64,000 nucleotides of DNA from Saprospiraceae bacterium (GTDB taxonomy: Bacteria; Bacteroidota; Bacteroidia; Chitinophagales; Saprospiraceae). The notes under the pieces were generated by a model. It worked only from the letters and a program-made list of their open reading frames with translations. It was not told where the DNA came from and made no database searches. The translations under genes were made by a program, and so were the position numbers. Position 1 is the first letter of the stretch. Every line of letters begins with the position of its first letter. Below, piece after piece: positions 7,981 through 15,601 of the stretch. The DNA lies in assembly GCA_022841745.1 (NCBI GenBank), contig JALHQW010000026.1, positions 1 through 64,000 on the forward strand. The letters are read 5' to 3'.

Positions 7981-9018
7981 ATGCAAAACCAGCGCATACG
8001 GGTAAAGCGGTTTTACCAGTTGCTCCGCAACGAAGTCAACTACGATTTTATCAAAACCCTCGACGAGGGTGTGAAACTGCCTGCCCAAGCCTTTTCAGAA
8101 ACTTTCCTTAGGCATTTGTTAGTTACCGACGATGAAGTTGCTCTGGTAAAAAACATGGCCGCCGAGCTTGGGTTGCAATCCTCCGATGTGCAAGGTTTTG
8201 TGAACAGCATGCTCGAAATGGGCGTGCTGGAACGGTTCGACGAGGCTGAAAACAAAAAACATGAGCGTTATGACCGACAAATGCTTTTTTGGGACACCAT
8301 GCAGCCCGCTTCCGACTATCATGAAAACTGCCTTCGGCAAGAGCGTCTCCTGAAGGCGCACGTGGCTGTGCTCGGCATCGGCGGCATCGGCAACTATTTT
8401 GCCCTTTCGTTGGCGGCATCCGGCATTGGCAAGCTTAGCCTCGTTGACGGCGACACGGTGGAAACCAGCAACCTCAGCCGCCAAATACTGTTCTCAGCCG
8501 CCGACCTAGGCAACCCTAAGGCCGAGGTTGCCAAGCAGCGCCTCTTGCTCACCAATCCTGATTGTCAAATTGAAACCTACCGTGAGATGGTCTCGACCAA
8601 ACATGCTTTCCGTTCGCTTGTGGAACGACTTGCCCCCGTGGACTACCTTATCCTTTCCGCCGACCAGGCCGTAGAACTGCCGCTATGGGCTTCTGACCTC
8701 CGCAAGGCATTCAATTTCAAGGCAGTGAAATGCGGCTACATGGGCTACCAAGGCTTGATTGGCCCCGTCTTCGGCCCCGATACGCCCGGCTACGACGAGC
8801 TTTTCCAACCGTGGGCGGGCCTTATTGCCTCGCAAGACGAGACCGTGAAAGGCTATCATGCCCGCCAAGCAGCACCAGCCAGTAGTGCCTCGAATGCTAT
8901 CTTTGCCAATATCGCCTGCCTTGAAGTGCTTAAGGATTTGAGCGGCACTGGCAACGTCAACCTGATGGGCAAGCGGCTATTGTTCAACCTGAAAACCCTT
9001 GAAATGCGGTGGGGCTAA
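7981..9018 (+). CDS. MccB/ThiF-like adenylating enzyme with N-terminal peptide-binding domain
   Basis: A 345-residue E1-like enzyme, close in length to E. coli MccB (350). Residues 1-95 form a winged-helix-type region in the place of MccB's peptide clamp/RiPP recognition element. Residues 96-345 are the ThiF adenylation fold. Visible ATP-site features are the GIGGIGN loop (132-138), VDGD (155-158), SNLSRQ with Arg167, and Lys180 in GNPKAEV. RYDRQMLF, ASGIGKLSLVDGD, LILSADQ and the following G-YxGxxGPVFGP pattern parallel the order of motifs in MccB. MccB joins AMP to the C-terminal Asn of its peptide. The Cys pairs that bind zinc in MccB are absent (GYDELF in place of GCYEC). The start at 7981 gives an MccB-sized protein. 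Exact substrate unproven. Confidence 0.8.
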   Translation: MQNQRIRVKRFYQLLRNEVNYDFIKTLDEGVKLPAQAFSETFLRHLLVTDDEVALVKNMAAELGLQSSDVQGFVNSMLEMGVLERFDEAENKKHERYDRQMLFWDTMQPASDYHENCLRQERLLKAHVAVLGIGGIGNYFALSLAASGIGKLSLVDGDTVETSNLSRQILFSAADLGNPKAEVAKQRLLLTNPDCQIETYREMVSTKHAFRSLVERLAPVDYLILSADQAVELPLWASDLRKAFNFKAVKCGYMGYQGLIGPVFGPDTPGYDELFQPWAGLIASQDETVKGYHARQAAPASSASNAIFANIACLEVLKDLSGTGNVNLMGKRLLFNLKTLEMRWG

Positions 9019-9123
9019 ACTCAGAACATGTTTTGTGCCATCATAATCAGCCCTGAAAATCAGCGTCCATCAGCGTCAAAATTCAATTATTGCGCGGCAA
9101 AAAAGACAATAAAGCCCTAGTAA

Positions 9124-9155
9124 CCAGCATCCATCAGCATCCAGCATCCAGTATC
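9124..9155. repeat. Heptamer repeat CAGCATC
   Basis: Degenerate tandem copies of CAGCATC/CAGTATC in the gap before the P-loop NTPase gene. The same motif in the opposite orientation (GATACTGGATACTGG) makes up the left arm of the hairpin at 15525-15585, so this is one member of a dispersed repeat family. Confidence 0.6.
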
Positions 9156-9164
9156 ACAAAAAAC

Positions 9165-9710
9165 TTGAATCACCACAAAGTCCATATCATGGGAGCCCCC
9201 GGCGCAGGCACCACCTCCCTCGGCAAGGCGCTTGCGCAGCACCTCGGCTGTCCCCACTTCGACACCGACGATGCCTATTGGTTCACCGACGACGAACTGC
9301 CTTACCGCCGCAAGCGCAACCCCGACCATCGCCGCCAATTGCTCTCCGGACGTTTGGCAACTTCGGAAGGCTGGGTGCTTTCCGGTTCGCTCTGCGGTTG
9401 GGGCGATGTCTTTGCTCCGCAATTCGACCTCGTGGTTTGGCTCTGGCTGCCCGCCGCCGTGCGAATTCTCCGCATCGTGCAGCGGGAGCGGCTGCGCTAT
9501 GGCGATGCCCGCCTTGACCCCGGCGGGGATTTGCACGTGGTTTTTGAAAAATTCAAGGCTTGGGCGGCTGCCTGTGATGGAGTGGGTGGGGGATTGCGAA
9601 GCAAGGAAAACGAATTGGCATGGCTGGGGAATTTGACTTGCCCCGTGCTGAAATTCGAAGAGAAAATGGAAATAGCCCAACTTATGGATAGGGTGGTTGC
9701 CTGTCTATGA
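9165..9710 (+). CDS. P-loop NTPase/kinase-like protein, atypical Walker A
   Basis: A 181-residue protein of the small nucleotide-kinase-like P-loop fold. The phosphate loop reads GAPGAGTTS, with Thr16 where the Walker Lys is expected. Later landmarks are FDTDDAYWF, a conserved-looking WVLSGSLCGWGD, the hydrophobic strand LVVWLWLP and an Arg-rich lid (RILRIVQRERLRYG). This matches a widespread bacterial family annotated as AAA or adenylate-kinase-like, of unknown substrate. The TTG at 9165 is preferred because the first beta strand (HKVHIM) needs those residues, while the longer reading from 9090 would translate an intergenic heptamer repeat. ATG 9189 is another option. It follows the MccB-like gene by 146 bases, so a shared role is possible but unproven. 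Confidence 0.7.
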   Translation: MNHHKVHIMGAPGAGTTSLGKALAQHLGCPHFDTDDAYWFTDDELPYRRKRNPDHRRQLLSGRLATSEGWVLSGSLCGWGDVFAPQFDLVVWLWLPAAVRILRIVQRERLRYGDARLDPGGDLHVVFEKFKAWAAACDGVGGGLRSKENELAWLGNLTCPVLKFEEKMEIAQLMDRVVACL

Positions 9711-9773
9711 GCATCAAACAACAAATCCTTTTCAAGATGGTAAAAAAATCGGCTGGTTTTTGAAGATTGAGTT

Positions 9774-9947
9774 TTAGGGCAATTTGAAAACGTCTTCTGC
9801 CTTGATTTTAAAGCCTATGACTACGGGTTCAGCGGAGCAGATTTGGTCGCCGCTGCACTCTTCGATGTTTTGGGTGTTGGGGCGGTAGATTTCAACGCTT
9901 TGGGCATCTGGATAGAGCAGCCAAATGACTTGGACGCCTTTCTGCCA
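9774..9947 (-). pseudogene. Uma2-family nuclease remnant (C-terminal end only)
   Basis: 57 codons remain of the C-terminus of a Uma2 (DUF820) endonuclease-like protein: VQVIWLLYPDAQSVEIYRP, then DQICSAEPVVIGFKIKAEDVF. This fits the family ending of a strand leading to YP, an ExYRP strand and a final PGF-type segment before the catalytic fold closes. The PD-(D/E)XK catalytic part is missing. It begins in the same frame directly after the TGA of the MBL-fold hydrolase gene, with no start codon of its own. It looks like debris from a rearrangement. Confidence 0.6.
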
Positions 9948-10706
9948 TCAAATTGCCAACCCATCCCAAGCAAGCCCAACCCCCTTGGGCAGCAACTTCG
10001 ACCGCTCGGCGTGCAGCCCCATTCTGTGGCTGATATGGATGAGCCAAGCCTGTTCAGGTTTTATTTCCTCGATAAATGCGAGTGCCTCCTCCAAGTTCAT
10101 GTGCGAGTGGTGCTGTGACAAGTGCAGGGCATTGACCACCAGCGTTTTGATGCCATCCAACTTGCTTTTTTCCGCTGGCGCAATGGTTTTCATGTCCGTT
10201 AAATAAGCGAAGTTGCCGATGCGGAAACCGAGCACGGGCAGGCTGCCGTGCATCACCTCGATGGGTTGGAAAGGGATACCAGCTACCTCGAATGGTTGGT
10301 TCTTTGAAATGGTCTTTACCTCAAATTGCGGAGCACCGGGATAAGGATTTTCTTCAAAGGCGTAGGAAAACCGTTGCTTCACTTCCTTGATGACCGCCTC
10401 GGTGGCATAGAGCGGCATTTCTTGACGTTGCATGAAAATAAAGGGCCGCACGTCGTCCAAGCCGATGATATGGTCGTTGTGCTCGTGGGTGAGCACCACG
10501 GCGTCGAGCCGCCGCACACTTGCCCTCAGCATCTGCTGCCTAAAATCTGGCCCAGCGTCAATGACCACGTTTCGCCCTTCGTGCGAGACGAGCAGGGAAC
10601 ACCGCAGCCGCTGGTCACGAGGGTCGGAGGAAGTGCAGACTTCGCAGGTGCAGCCAATGATGGGTACGCCTTGGGAGGTGCCGGTGCCGAGGAATTGAAA
10701 AATCAA
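9948..10706 (-). CDS. MBL-fold metallo-hydrolase (PhnP-like)
   Basis: A 252-residue metallo-beta-lactamase-fold hydrolase. It starts MIFQFLGTGTSQGVP and carries a Cys motif GCTCEVC as in PhnP-type phosphodiesterases. The metal site is THEHNDHI (HxHxDH), with further His in EVMHGSL and the aspartate in YLTDMK, and the C-terminal HISHRMGLH supplies the last ligand. PhnP hydrolyses cyclic ribose phosphodiesters, and many Bacteroidota copies are called MBL-fold hydrolases of unknown substrate. No phosphonate genes are nearby, so the precise reaction is open. Full length and intact. Confidence 0.85.
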   Translation of the reverse strand: MIFQFLGTGTSQGVPIIGCTCEVCTSSDPRDQRLRCSLLVSHEGRNVVIDAGPDFRQQMLRASVRRLDAVVLTHEHNDHIIGLDDVRPFIFMQRQEMPLYATEAVIKEVKQRFSYAFEENPYPGAPQFEVKTISKNQPFEVAGIPFQPIEVMHGSLPVLGFRIGNFAYLTDMKTIAPAEKSKLDGIKTLVVNALHLSQHHSHMNLEEALAFIEEIKPEQAWLIHISHRMGLHAERSKLLPKGVGLAWDGLAI

Positions 10707-10810
10707 GGATTGAAGGATTAGGTTCCCTACGGGAATGACAAAAAGGATTGAAGGTCAGGGCAAAGGTACTGTATGAACGAAAAGAGGAATAATGGCAGGT
10801 AGGAAAAAAA

Positions 10811-10868
10811 TGAAGGCGACCCCTGAATTTCGTTTACATTTTAGTGAGAGTAAACGGGGTCGCCTTCA
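10811..10868. repeat. Long intergenic palindrome
   Basis: TGAAGGCGACCCC at 10811-10823 pairs perfectly with 10856-10868, and an inner GTTTAC (10832-10837) pairs with GTAAAC (10850-10855), giving a two-part hairpin about 58 bases long. A T-rich run follows on the minus strand, but no minus-strand gene lies upstream to be terminated. The rest of the gap 10707-11111 shows no credible gene. Confidence 0.7.
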
Positions 10869-11111
10869 TGTAAATAACGCCTATTTCTTTAAACCAGTAC
10901 CAATACGAATGGCGGGTTTTGTTCGCTGCCTGTGCGGGCATTTTTTTTCATAAATATTTTTTTAGCAATCGTTCGGGCAATGTTTTCAGCGTGCAGTCCG
11001 GCCAAGGCACTACCTTTGGCAGGTGGTTTGGCGACAGTTCGCTGAGCCTGAAAACTGACCTATATCGAGCCTTCCCGACCATCCTCCATCATCTCCCCGG
11101 CTGTCGTCCAC

Positions 11112-11966
11112 ATGTTCTGGGCGGTGGTGTTCTTTTCCATCATGAACGCCACCATCAAGGGCGTGGAGAACTTGCCGACGATGGAAATCGTGTTCTTCCG
11201 TTGCGTTTTTTCCATCGTTTTCAGTGTGTTCTGGCTCAGGCGAATCAAGGTCTCATGGCAGGGAACGCACACGCTTTTGCTTATTGGGCGGGGGCTGGCG
11301 GGCACCACAGCGCTGTATTTTTTCTTCCTGAGCATCCAAAACATGCCACTGGCCTCGGCAGTGACGATTGGCTATACCTCGCCCATCTTTACGGCGCTGC
11401 TGGCTGTGTTGTTTTTGAAGGAAAAAATGCGGCCCGTTCAATGGCTGTTCTTTGCCGTGTCGTTCCTCGGTGTGGCGGCGCTGAAGGGCTTCGACGAGCG
11501 GGTCTCGTGGCTCTACCTGGGGTTTGGGCTTTTTGCTGCCGCAATGTCGGGGGTGGCCTACGTGCTGGTGCGCAGCCTGAAAGGGAAGGAGCACCCAATG
11601 TTGGTGGTCTTCTATTTCCAGTTGGTCGGCACGGTGGTCGGTGGGGCGTTCACGCTGTTCAATTTCGTGATGCCACAGGGATGGGACTGGCTGCTGCTGA
11701 TAGCAACGGGGGCAGCCGCACATTTTGGGCAGGTGTATCTGACCCTGGCCTTGCAGGGCGAAAAAGTGGGCGTGGTGTCGAGCCTGAACTTCTTGGGGGC
11801 CATCTTCGCCACTATTTTCGGCATCGTTTTTTTCAAGGAACACCTCACCTTCGGCAACGTGCTGGCCATCCTGCTCGTGGTGGCCGGGGTGCTGCTCAAT
11901 ATCTGGACGAACGCCCGTGGCGGTACTGGCATCCGGCGGTGGGTGGCGAATTTGTTGTCAAAATAA
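11112..11966 (+). CDS. EamA/DMT-family transporter
   Basis: A 284-residue integral membrane protein with about ten hydrophobic helices arranged as two EamA repeats, each with the usual pattern: a first helix like FSIMNATIKG, a conserved ASAVTIGYTSPIFTALLA stretch, and the corresponding GVVSSLNFLGAIFATIFG in the second half. Drug/metabolite transporters export small metabolites such as amino acids or nucleotide derivatives. The N-terminus is uncertain: homology-like residues (SPAVVH) precede the ATG but no upstream in-frame ATG exists before a stop at 11049. It is 1.4 kb from the NTPase gene with a convergent gene between, so membership of the peptide locus is not supported. Confidence 0.85.
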   Translation: MFWAVVFFSIMNATIKGVENLPTMEIVFFRCVFSIVFSVFWLRRIKVSWQGTHTLLLIGRGLAGTTALYFFFLSIQNMPLASAVTIGYTSPIFTALLAVLFLKEKMRPVQWLFFAVSFLGVAALKGFDERVSWLYLGFGLFAAAMSGVAYVLVRSLKGKEHPMLVVFYFQLVGTVVGGAFTLFNFVMPQGWDWLLLIATGAAAHFGQVYLTLALQGEKVGVVSSLNFLGAIFATIFGIVFFKEHLTFGNVLAILLVVAGVLLNIWTNARGGTGIRRWVANLLSK

Positions 11967-12017
11967 TATCCCCAACTATTGGGACTCTTATCGGTGTCTT
12001 AAAGAGGAAATCCGTTT

Positions 12018-12320
12018 ATGAAAAAACTAACCTTCATTACCTTCTTTACAATTCTCTTGTTTGGCTGTCAAAAGGATTGTGAATCCTTATTGCCAAATTG
12101 CCTAAAAGAAAAAATCAAAGCCAAAGAAATTCATGGCGCAATAACTAGGTACAACTCATCTATAGGCCATGTTTATGAAGTGTTCCCAGGGGATTTCTCT
12201 GATGTATATGATGAAAATTGTGACATCGTTTGTTCATTGGGTGGTTTTGTTGGAGTGGTAGATTGTGTTATTGATGGAGATACTTTGGTGCTCACAAACC
12301 CTGTTGTTATTCGGGAGTAG
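12018..12320 (+). CDS. Small lipoprotein (DUF6970-like)
   Basis: A 100-residue lipoprotein. MKKLTFITFFTILLFGC gives a lipobox with Cys17, so the mature protein is probably anchored in the inner or outer membrane. The mature part has several Cys (CESLLPNC, ENCDIVC) and the phrase VYDENCDIVCSLGGF, which resembles the DUF6970 family of Bacteroidota lipoproteins with a YD-x-xC-x-x-x-C core. Function unknown. The gene is AT-richer than its neighbours and separated from them by ordinary gaps. Confidence 0.6.
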   Translation: MKKLTFITFFTILLFGCQKDCESLLPNCLKEKIKAKEIHGAITRYNSSIGHVYEVFPGDFSDVYDENCDIVCSLGGFVGVVDCVIDGDTLVLTNPVVIRE

Positions 12321-12368
12321 TAAGTTGGTGCAAATTGATGCCTATTTTTGCACGAAATCTTCCATCCA

Positions 12369-12719
12369 ATGAGCAAGAACAAAAAGCCCGACCAGTTCGG
12401 CTTCGTCTTTTCCACCAACCCCGATTTCAGCTTCCAACTGGAGGAGCAAGGACAGGTTTCGGATTTGCCGAACAACCAACAGCCGCTCAAAATCTGGCTT
12501 GACCGCAAGCAGCGCAAGGGCAAGGACGTGACCCTCATCACGGGCTTCACGGGCAGCGAGGATTCCTTGGAAACATTGGCGAAAGCCCTCAAGACCAAAT
12601 GCGGCGTGGGCGGCTCCGCCAAGGACGGCGAAATCCTCTTACAAGGCGACCACCGTGACAAAGTGCTTGCATTTTTATTGGAAAAAGGCTACACAAAGGC
12701 GAAGAAGGCAGGTGGGTGA
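12369..12719 (+). CDS. Translation initiation factor SUI1/YciH-like
   Basis: A 116-residue protein with the SUI1/eIF1 fold at its C-terminal 80 residues: LDRKQRKGKDVTLITGF, a middle LAKALKTKCGVGGSAKDGEI and a final LQGDHRDKVLAFLLEKGY. In bacteria YciH-type proteins bind the small ribosomal subunit and affect start-site fidelity or translation under stress. The start at 12369 gives the family's usual length; the ATG is preferred to the earlier reading at 12348. A long hairpin repeat follows its stop directly. Confidence 0.88.
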   Translation: MSKNKKPDQFGFVFSTNPDFSFQLEEQGQVSDLPNNQQPLKIWLDRKQRKGKDVTLITGFTGSEDSLETLAKALKTKCGVGGSAKDGEILLQGDHRDKVLAFLLEKGYTKAKKAGG

Positions 12720-12721
12720 AG

Positions 12722-12840
12722 TTGGCAGTTCGCCAGTTGGCAGTTTGCAGTCAGTTCGACAGTTGTTCAGTCAGTGCCAAGGTGAACGCAAGAGACTTAA
12801 GGACTATAAGACTGCCCACTGCCAACTGGCGAACTGCCAA
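12722..12840. repeat. 23-bp inverted repeat built of heptamers
   Basis: TTGGCAGTTCGCCAGTTGGC (with three more bases) at 12722-12744 is perfectly repeated inverted at 12818-12840, with a 73-base loop. The left arm itself consists of degenerate TTGGCAG units that continue past it. It fills the gap between the convergent SUI1 and prmC genes, where it could act as a two-way transcription stop or be a mobile repeat. Confidence 0.8.
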
Positions 12841-12841
12841 A

Positions 12842-13696
12842 CTAATAAGGCCTTCTTCCGCAAATCATCCTGTCCCGCCCATTCAAGTCTTTCCGGGTTT
12901 CCACCTGCACATAGCCGTGTTTTTCAAGAATCAAAGCTGAAAGGGGCACATAGAACTCGTTTGTTTCAAGGAAGAGCCAGCCGCCGGGGTTGAGGTGGGT
13001 CTTACCAAATTCGGCAATCTTTTTCACAAAGCGCTGTGCGTCGCTGCCGCCGGCAAAAAGGGCCAAGTGCGGCTCGAAGTCCACCACGTTTTTAGGCAAA
13101 ATCTTGCGCTCCGATTTTGTCACATAAGGTGGGTTGCTCACGATGAGGTCAAACTTGGGCAACTGCTTCCACGCTTTTTTATCCAGGATATTTACTTCGT
13201 AAAATTGGACTGCTGCCTTGAGCCGTTGTGCGTTCTCACGGGCCACGTCAAGGGCTGCGGTGCTGATGTCGAGGGCATGAACGTCGAGGTCGGGGCGGCG
13301 CTTCTTGATGCTGACGGGGATGCAGCCGCTGCCCGTGCCGATGTCGAGGACGGAACGGATTTCGGGGTGCTGCTTGCAGGTTTCGAGTGCCCAGTGCACC
13401 GATTCCTCCGTTTCTTGGCGGGGGATCAGCACGGCGGGCGACACCTTGAACCGATAGCCATAAAACGCTGCTTCCCCCATCACGTACTGCACAGGCTCGT
13501 ATGCCATCAGCCTTTGGATTATGGAATCGAGGCGAATGAGCTGCTCTTTGTCGAGCTTGGTCTGGCTTGAAACCTGGCTGGGCTTAACGCCAAATGCGTC
13601 TTCCAGTACGATGGAAGCAACGCTGATGGCCTCCCCGGGGTCGTAAATGTCGAACAGGGACTGGACAAGATGCTTGAGGGCTTGGGTTGTAGTCAT
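12842..13696 (-). CDS. prmC: Peptide chain release factor glutamine methyltransferase
   Basis: A 284-residue SAM-dependent methyltransferase that methylates the GGQ glutamine of release factors RF1 and RF2. An N-terminal helical domain is followed by PVQYVMGEAAFYGYRF, LIPRQETEE, the SAM loop VLDIGTGSGCIPVS and the substrate motif SNPPYV. Its length is normal for PrmC. The start at 13696 (MTTTQALKHL) is chosen over 13840 because the upstream reading runs through the heptamer repeat in the prmC-rdgB gap. It is divergent from rdgB. Confidence 0.93.
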   Translation of the reverse strand: MTTTQALKHLVQSLFDIYDPGEAISVASIVLEDAFGVKPSQVSSQTKLDKEQLIRLDSIIQRLMAYEPVQYVMGEAAFYGYRFKVSPAVLIPRQETEESVHWALETCKQHPEIRSVLDIGTGSGCIPVSIKKRRPDLDVHALDISTAALDVARENAQRLKAAVQFYEVNILDKKAWKQLPKFDLIVSNPPYVTKSERKILPKNVVDFEPHLALFAGGSDAQRFVKKIAEFGKTHLNPGGWLFLETNEFYVPLSALILEKHGYVQVETRKDLNGRDRMICGRRPY

Positions 13697-13755
13697 ACGA
13701 ATGTCAGGGCAGTTGTCTATTTTGGCGCAAAAATCACAAAAAACAGGACTATCGT

Positions 13756-13783
13756 AATGATGAATGATAAATGATGAATGATG
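13756..13783. repeat. Four tandem AATGATG heptamers overlapping the rdgB start
   Basis: Copies at 13756, 13763 (AATGATA), 13770 and 13777. The initiation codon of rdgB lies in the last copy, and each copy contributes ATG triplets, so a change in copy number would alter the rdgB leader. Confidence 0.7.
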
Positions 13784-14371
13784 AACGGGAACAGACTCAT
13801 CTTTGCTACGGGTAATCCGAATAAAATCAGGGAAGTACACGAACTGCTGGAAGGCATCTTCGAAGTAGGTGGTTTGCCGGACATCGGCTGCCCGCTCGAC
13901 CTACCGGAAACCAGCCCCACCATCCCCGGCAATGCACTGCAAAAGGCCCGCTACGTCTTTGAAAACTATGGGGTTGACTGCTTTTCGGAGGATACCGGGC
14001 TGGAAATCGAGACGTTGAACGGAGAGCCGGGTGTGTTCTCAGCCCGCTATGCCGGCGAGGGCAAGAACGCCCAGGATAACATGGATTTGGTGCTTCGCAA
14101 AATGTTTGGGGAAACAAACCGAAAGGCCCGATTTTACACCGTCATTGCTTTGATATTGAATGGTGAGGAGCATCTTTTCGAGGGCATTGCCGAAGGCACC
14201 ATACGACACGAACCGTGCGGAACGGGCGGCTTTGGCTACGACCCCATCTTTGAACCCAATGGTTTTCAGGTTACATTTGCTGAACTGACCAAGCAGCAAA
14301 AAAACGAAATCAGCCACCGTGGGCAGGCAGTTCGCAAATTGGTAAAGTTTTTGACAAGTCTAAACCATTGA
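13778..14371 (+). CDS. rdgB: XTP/dITP diphosphatase (HAM1/RdgB)
   Basis: A 197-residue house-cleaning nucleotide pyrophosphatase that removes ITP, dITP and XTP before incorporation. Family landmarks are FATGNPNKIREV at the N-terminus, EDTGLEIETLNGEPGVFSARYAG, and GTGGFGYDPIF followed by ISHRGQAVRKL. All are intact and the length is typical. ATG codons at 13778 and 13781 are both possible, inside a heptamer repeat. Divergent from prmC. Confidence 0.93.
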   Translation: MMNGNRLIFATGNPNKIREVHELLEGIFEVGGLPDIGCPLDLPETSPTIPGNALQKARYVFENYGVDCFSEDTGLEIETLNGEPGVFSARYAGEGKNAQDNMDLVLRKMFGETNRKARFYTVIALILNGEEHLFEGIAEGTIRHEPCGTGGFGYDPIFEPNGFQVTFAELTKQQKNEISHRGQAVRKLVKFLTSLNH

Positions 14372-14497
14372 AAATCAGCAGAAAAAATTATTTTTGCAAA
14401 GTTTTTCGATTTTGAAGCAATTTTTAAAAACAGCAGTGTTGGAAAAAGGCGCTCTGGAATGCCACTGGCCGTCCACCGACCACCGACCGAAAAAACG

Positions 14498-15526
14498 ATG
14501 AACTCCGAGAATTTTCACGAATACGTTAAGAACCCCTCGATGCTCCACCAGGTGAGCTACCAGGAACTGAAGAGCCTTGTGCTCCAGTACCCGTATTCGC
14601 CCAACCTGCGCTATTTGCTGCTGCTCAAGAGCCTTTTTGAGGATAGCAAGGACTTCGACCGCAACCAGGTATTGGCTTCCCTGACCAGCCCCGACCGCAA
14701 AAAGCTTCGCCAATTGGTGAAGCAGTACACCCGCATTAAGGACATGCAGGAGAACTACGCCATGAGCGAGGAGTTCTTGGAATTGAAAGACCTCTCGGCA
14801 CTGGAAGACTTGGTGGAGGAACCCAATCCTGCCACGGCGTCTGCACCTATTGGCAAGGCAGAGGCCATTGTGCCACCGGTAGTGCCCCCCGACCTTGACG
14901 AGGAAATAGACGAGGAAAGCGATCTCAGCTTTTTGCAGAACCTGCATTTCGATAGGGATGAAATTGCAGTGCTTGGCGAAAAGGATGAGCCAGCGGCAGT
15001 ACCCGATGTTGCGGAGCAGCAAGAAGCCGTTTCACAAACAGCGGCAGCCACAGCGGCACCTGAGCAGGTGGAAGCGGTTGTGGAACCAGTTGCAAGCGAA
15101 ACAACGCCAGACGAAGTACCAGCGGCCGTTGTCGAAGTGCCTACCATCTCCTTGGAAATTACCAATGAACAAGATGTGCAGCCGATGCCCCGCCCTCGTT
15201 CTTCCTTCAATTCTTGGCTGAGGCAGTTCAACCCACCACAGGCTGGGCTTTTGAATACGGAATTGAAGGATATTTCGCTGAACAACCGCCCGCACCATGC
15301 GCCACCGCCGCCGCCAATTGTGGAGGAAGACCCGGAACAATTTGCCGAGCATAGCGTAGAAGAGGACGCCGAAATTGCCAGCGAAACCTTGGCCATTTTA
15401 TTGGAAAAACAAAAGCTCTTTCCGAAAGCAATTTCAATGTATCAGCGTTTACAGTTGAAATATCCAGAAAAAAGCAGTTTATTTGCGGCCAAAATTGAAG
15501 AACTGAGCCGGAAGCTTAATTCTTGA
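14498..15526 (+). CDS. TPR-like protein upstream of secG
   Basis: A 342-residue cytoplasmic protein of the kind often found just before secG in Bacteroidota. The N-terminal 110 residues are helical (FHEYVKNPSMLHQVSYQEL, LVLQYPYSPNLRYLLLL). A long acidic, Ala/Val/Glu-rich linker follows, then a Pro-rich stretch. The C-terminal EIASETLAILLEKQ and SMYQRLQLKYPEKS look like one TPR pair. The start at 14498 is the first ATG with good helical coding after a gap. Its exact role is unknown; the steady neighbourhood with secG suggests a link to envelope or secretion. Its stop codon overlaps the left arm of a repeat hairpin. Confidence 0.75.
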   Translation: MNSENFHEYVKNPSMLHQVSYQELKSLVLQYPYSPNLRYLLLLKSLFEDSKDFDRNQVLASLTSPDRKKLRQLVKQYTRIKDMQENYAMSEEFLELKDLSALEDLVEEPNPATASAPIGKAEAIVPPVVPPDLDEEIDEESDLSFLQNLHFDRDEIAVLGEKDEPAAVPDVAEQQEAVSQTAAATAAPEQVEAVVEPVASETTPDEVPAAVVEVPTISLEITNEQDVQPMPRPRSSFNSWLRQFNPPQAGLLNTELKDISLNNRPHHAPPPPPIVEEDPEQFAEHSVEEDAEIASETLAILLEKQKLFPKAISMYQRLQLKYPEKSSLFAAKIEELSRKLNS

Positions 15527-15585
15527 TACTGGATACTGGATGTTAGATACTAGCTACCAGCGTCAAGCATCCAGCATCCAGCATC
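15525..15585. repeat. GATRCTGG heptamer hairpin
   Basis: GATACTGGATACTGGATG (15525-15542) pairs at 16 of 18 positions with CATCCAGCATCCAGCATC (15568-15585). It overlaps the stop of the TPR gene and ends 17 bases before secG. It is the same sequence family as the repeat at 9124-9155. Confidence 0.7.
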
Positions 15586-15601
15586 AAAAAAAATAGACAT
15601 C

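Noticed and set aside
7849-9018. Earlier GTG start for the MccB-like gene
   Set aside because: The extra 44 codons pass through an intrinsic terminator stem and T run, and 7981 gives the family length.
11112-11966. EamA transporter as the exporter of the peptide product
   Set aside because: It is separated from the peptide locus by a convergent hydrolase gene and more than 1.3 kb, and MccC exporters belong to another family.
10919-12082. 387-codon plus-strand frame
   Set aside because: It overlaps the EamA gene in another frame and has no membrane pattern or motif.
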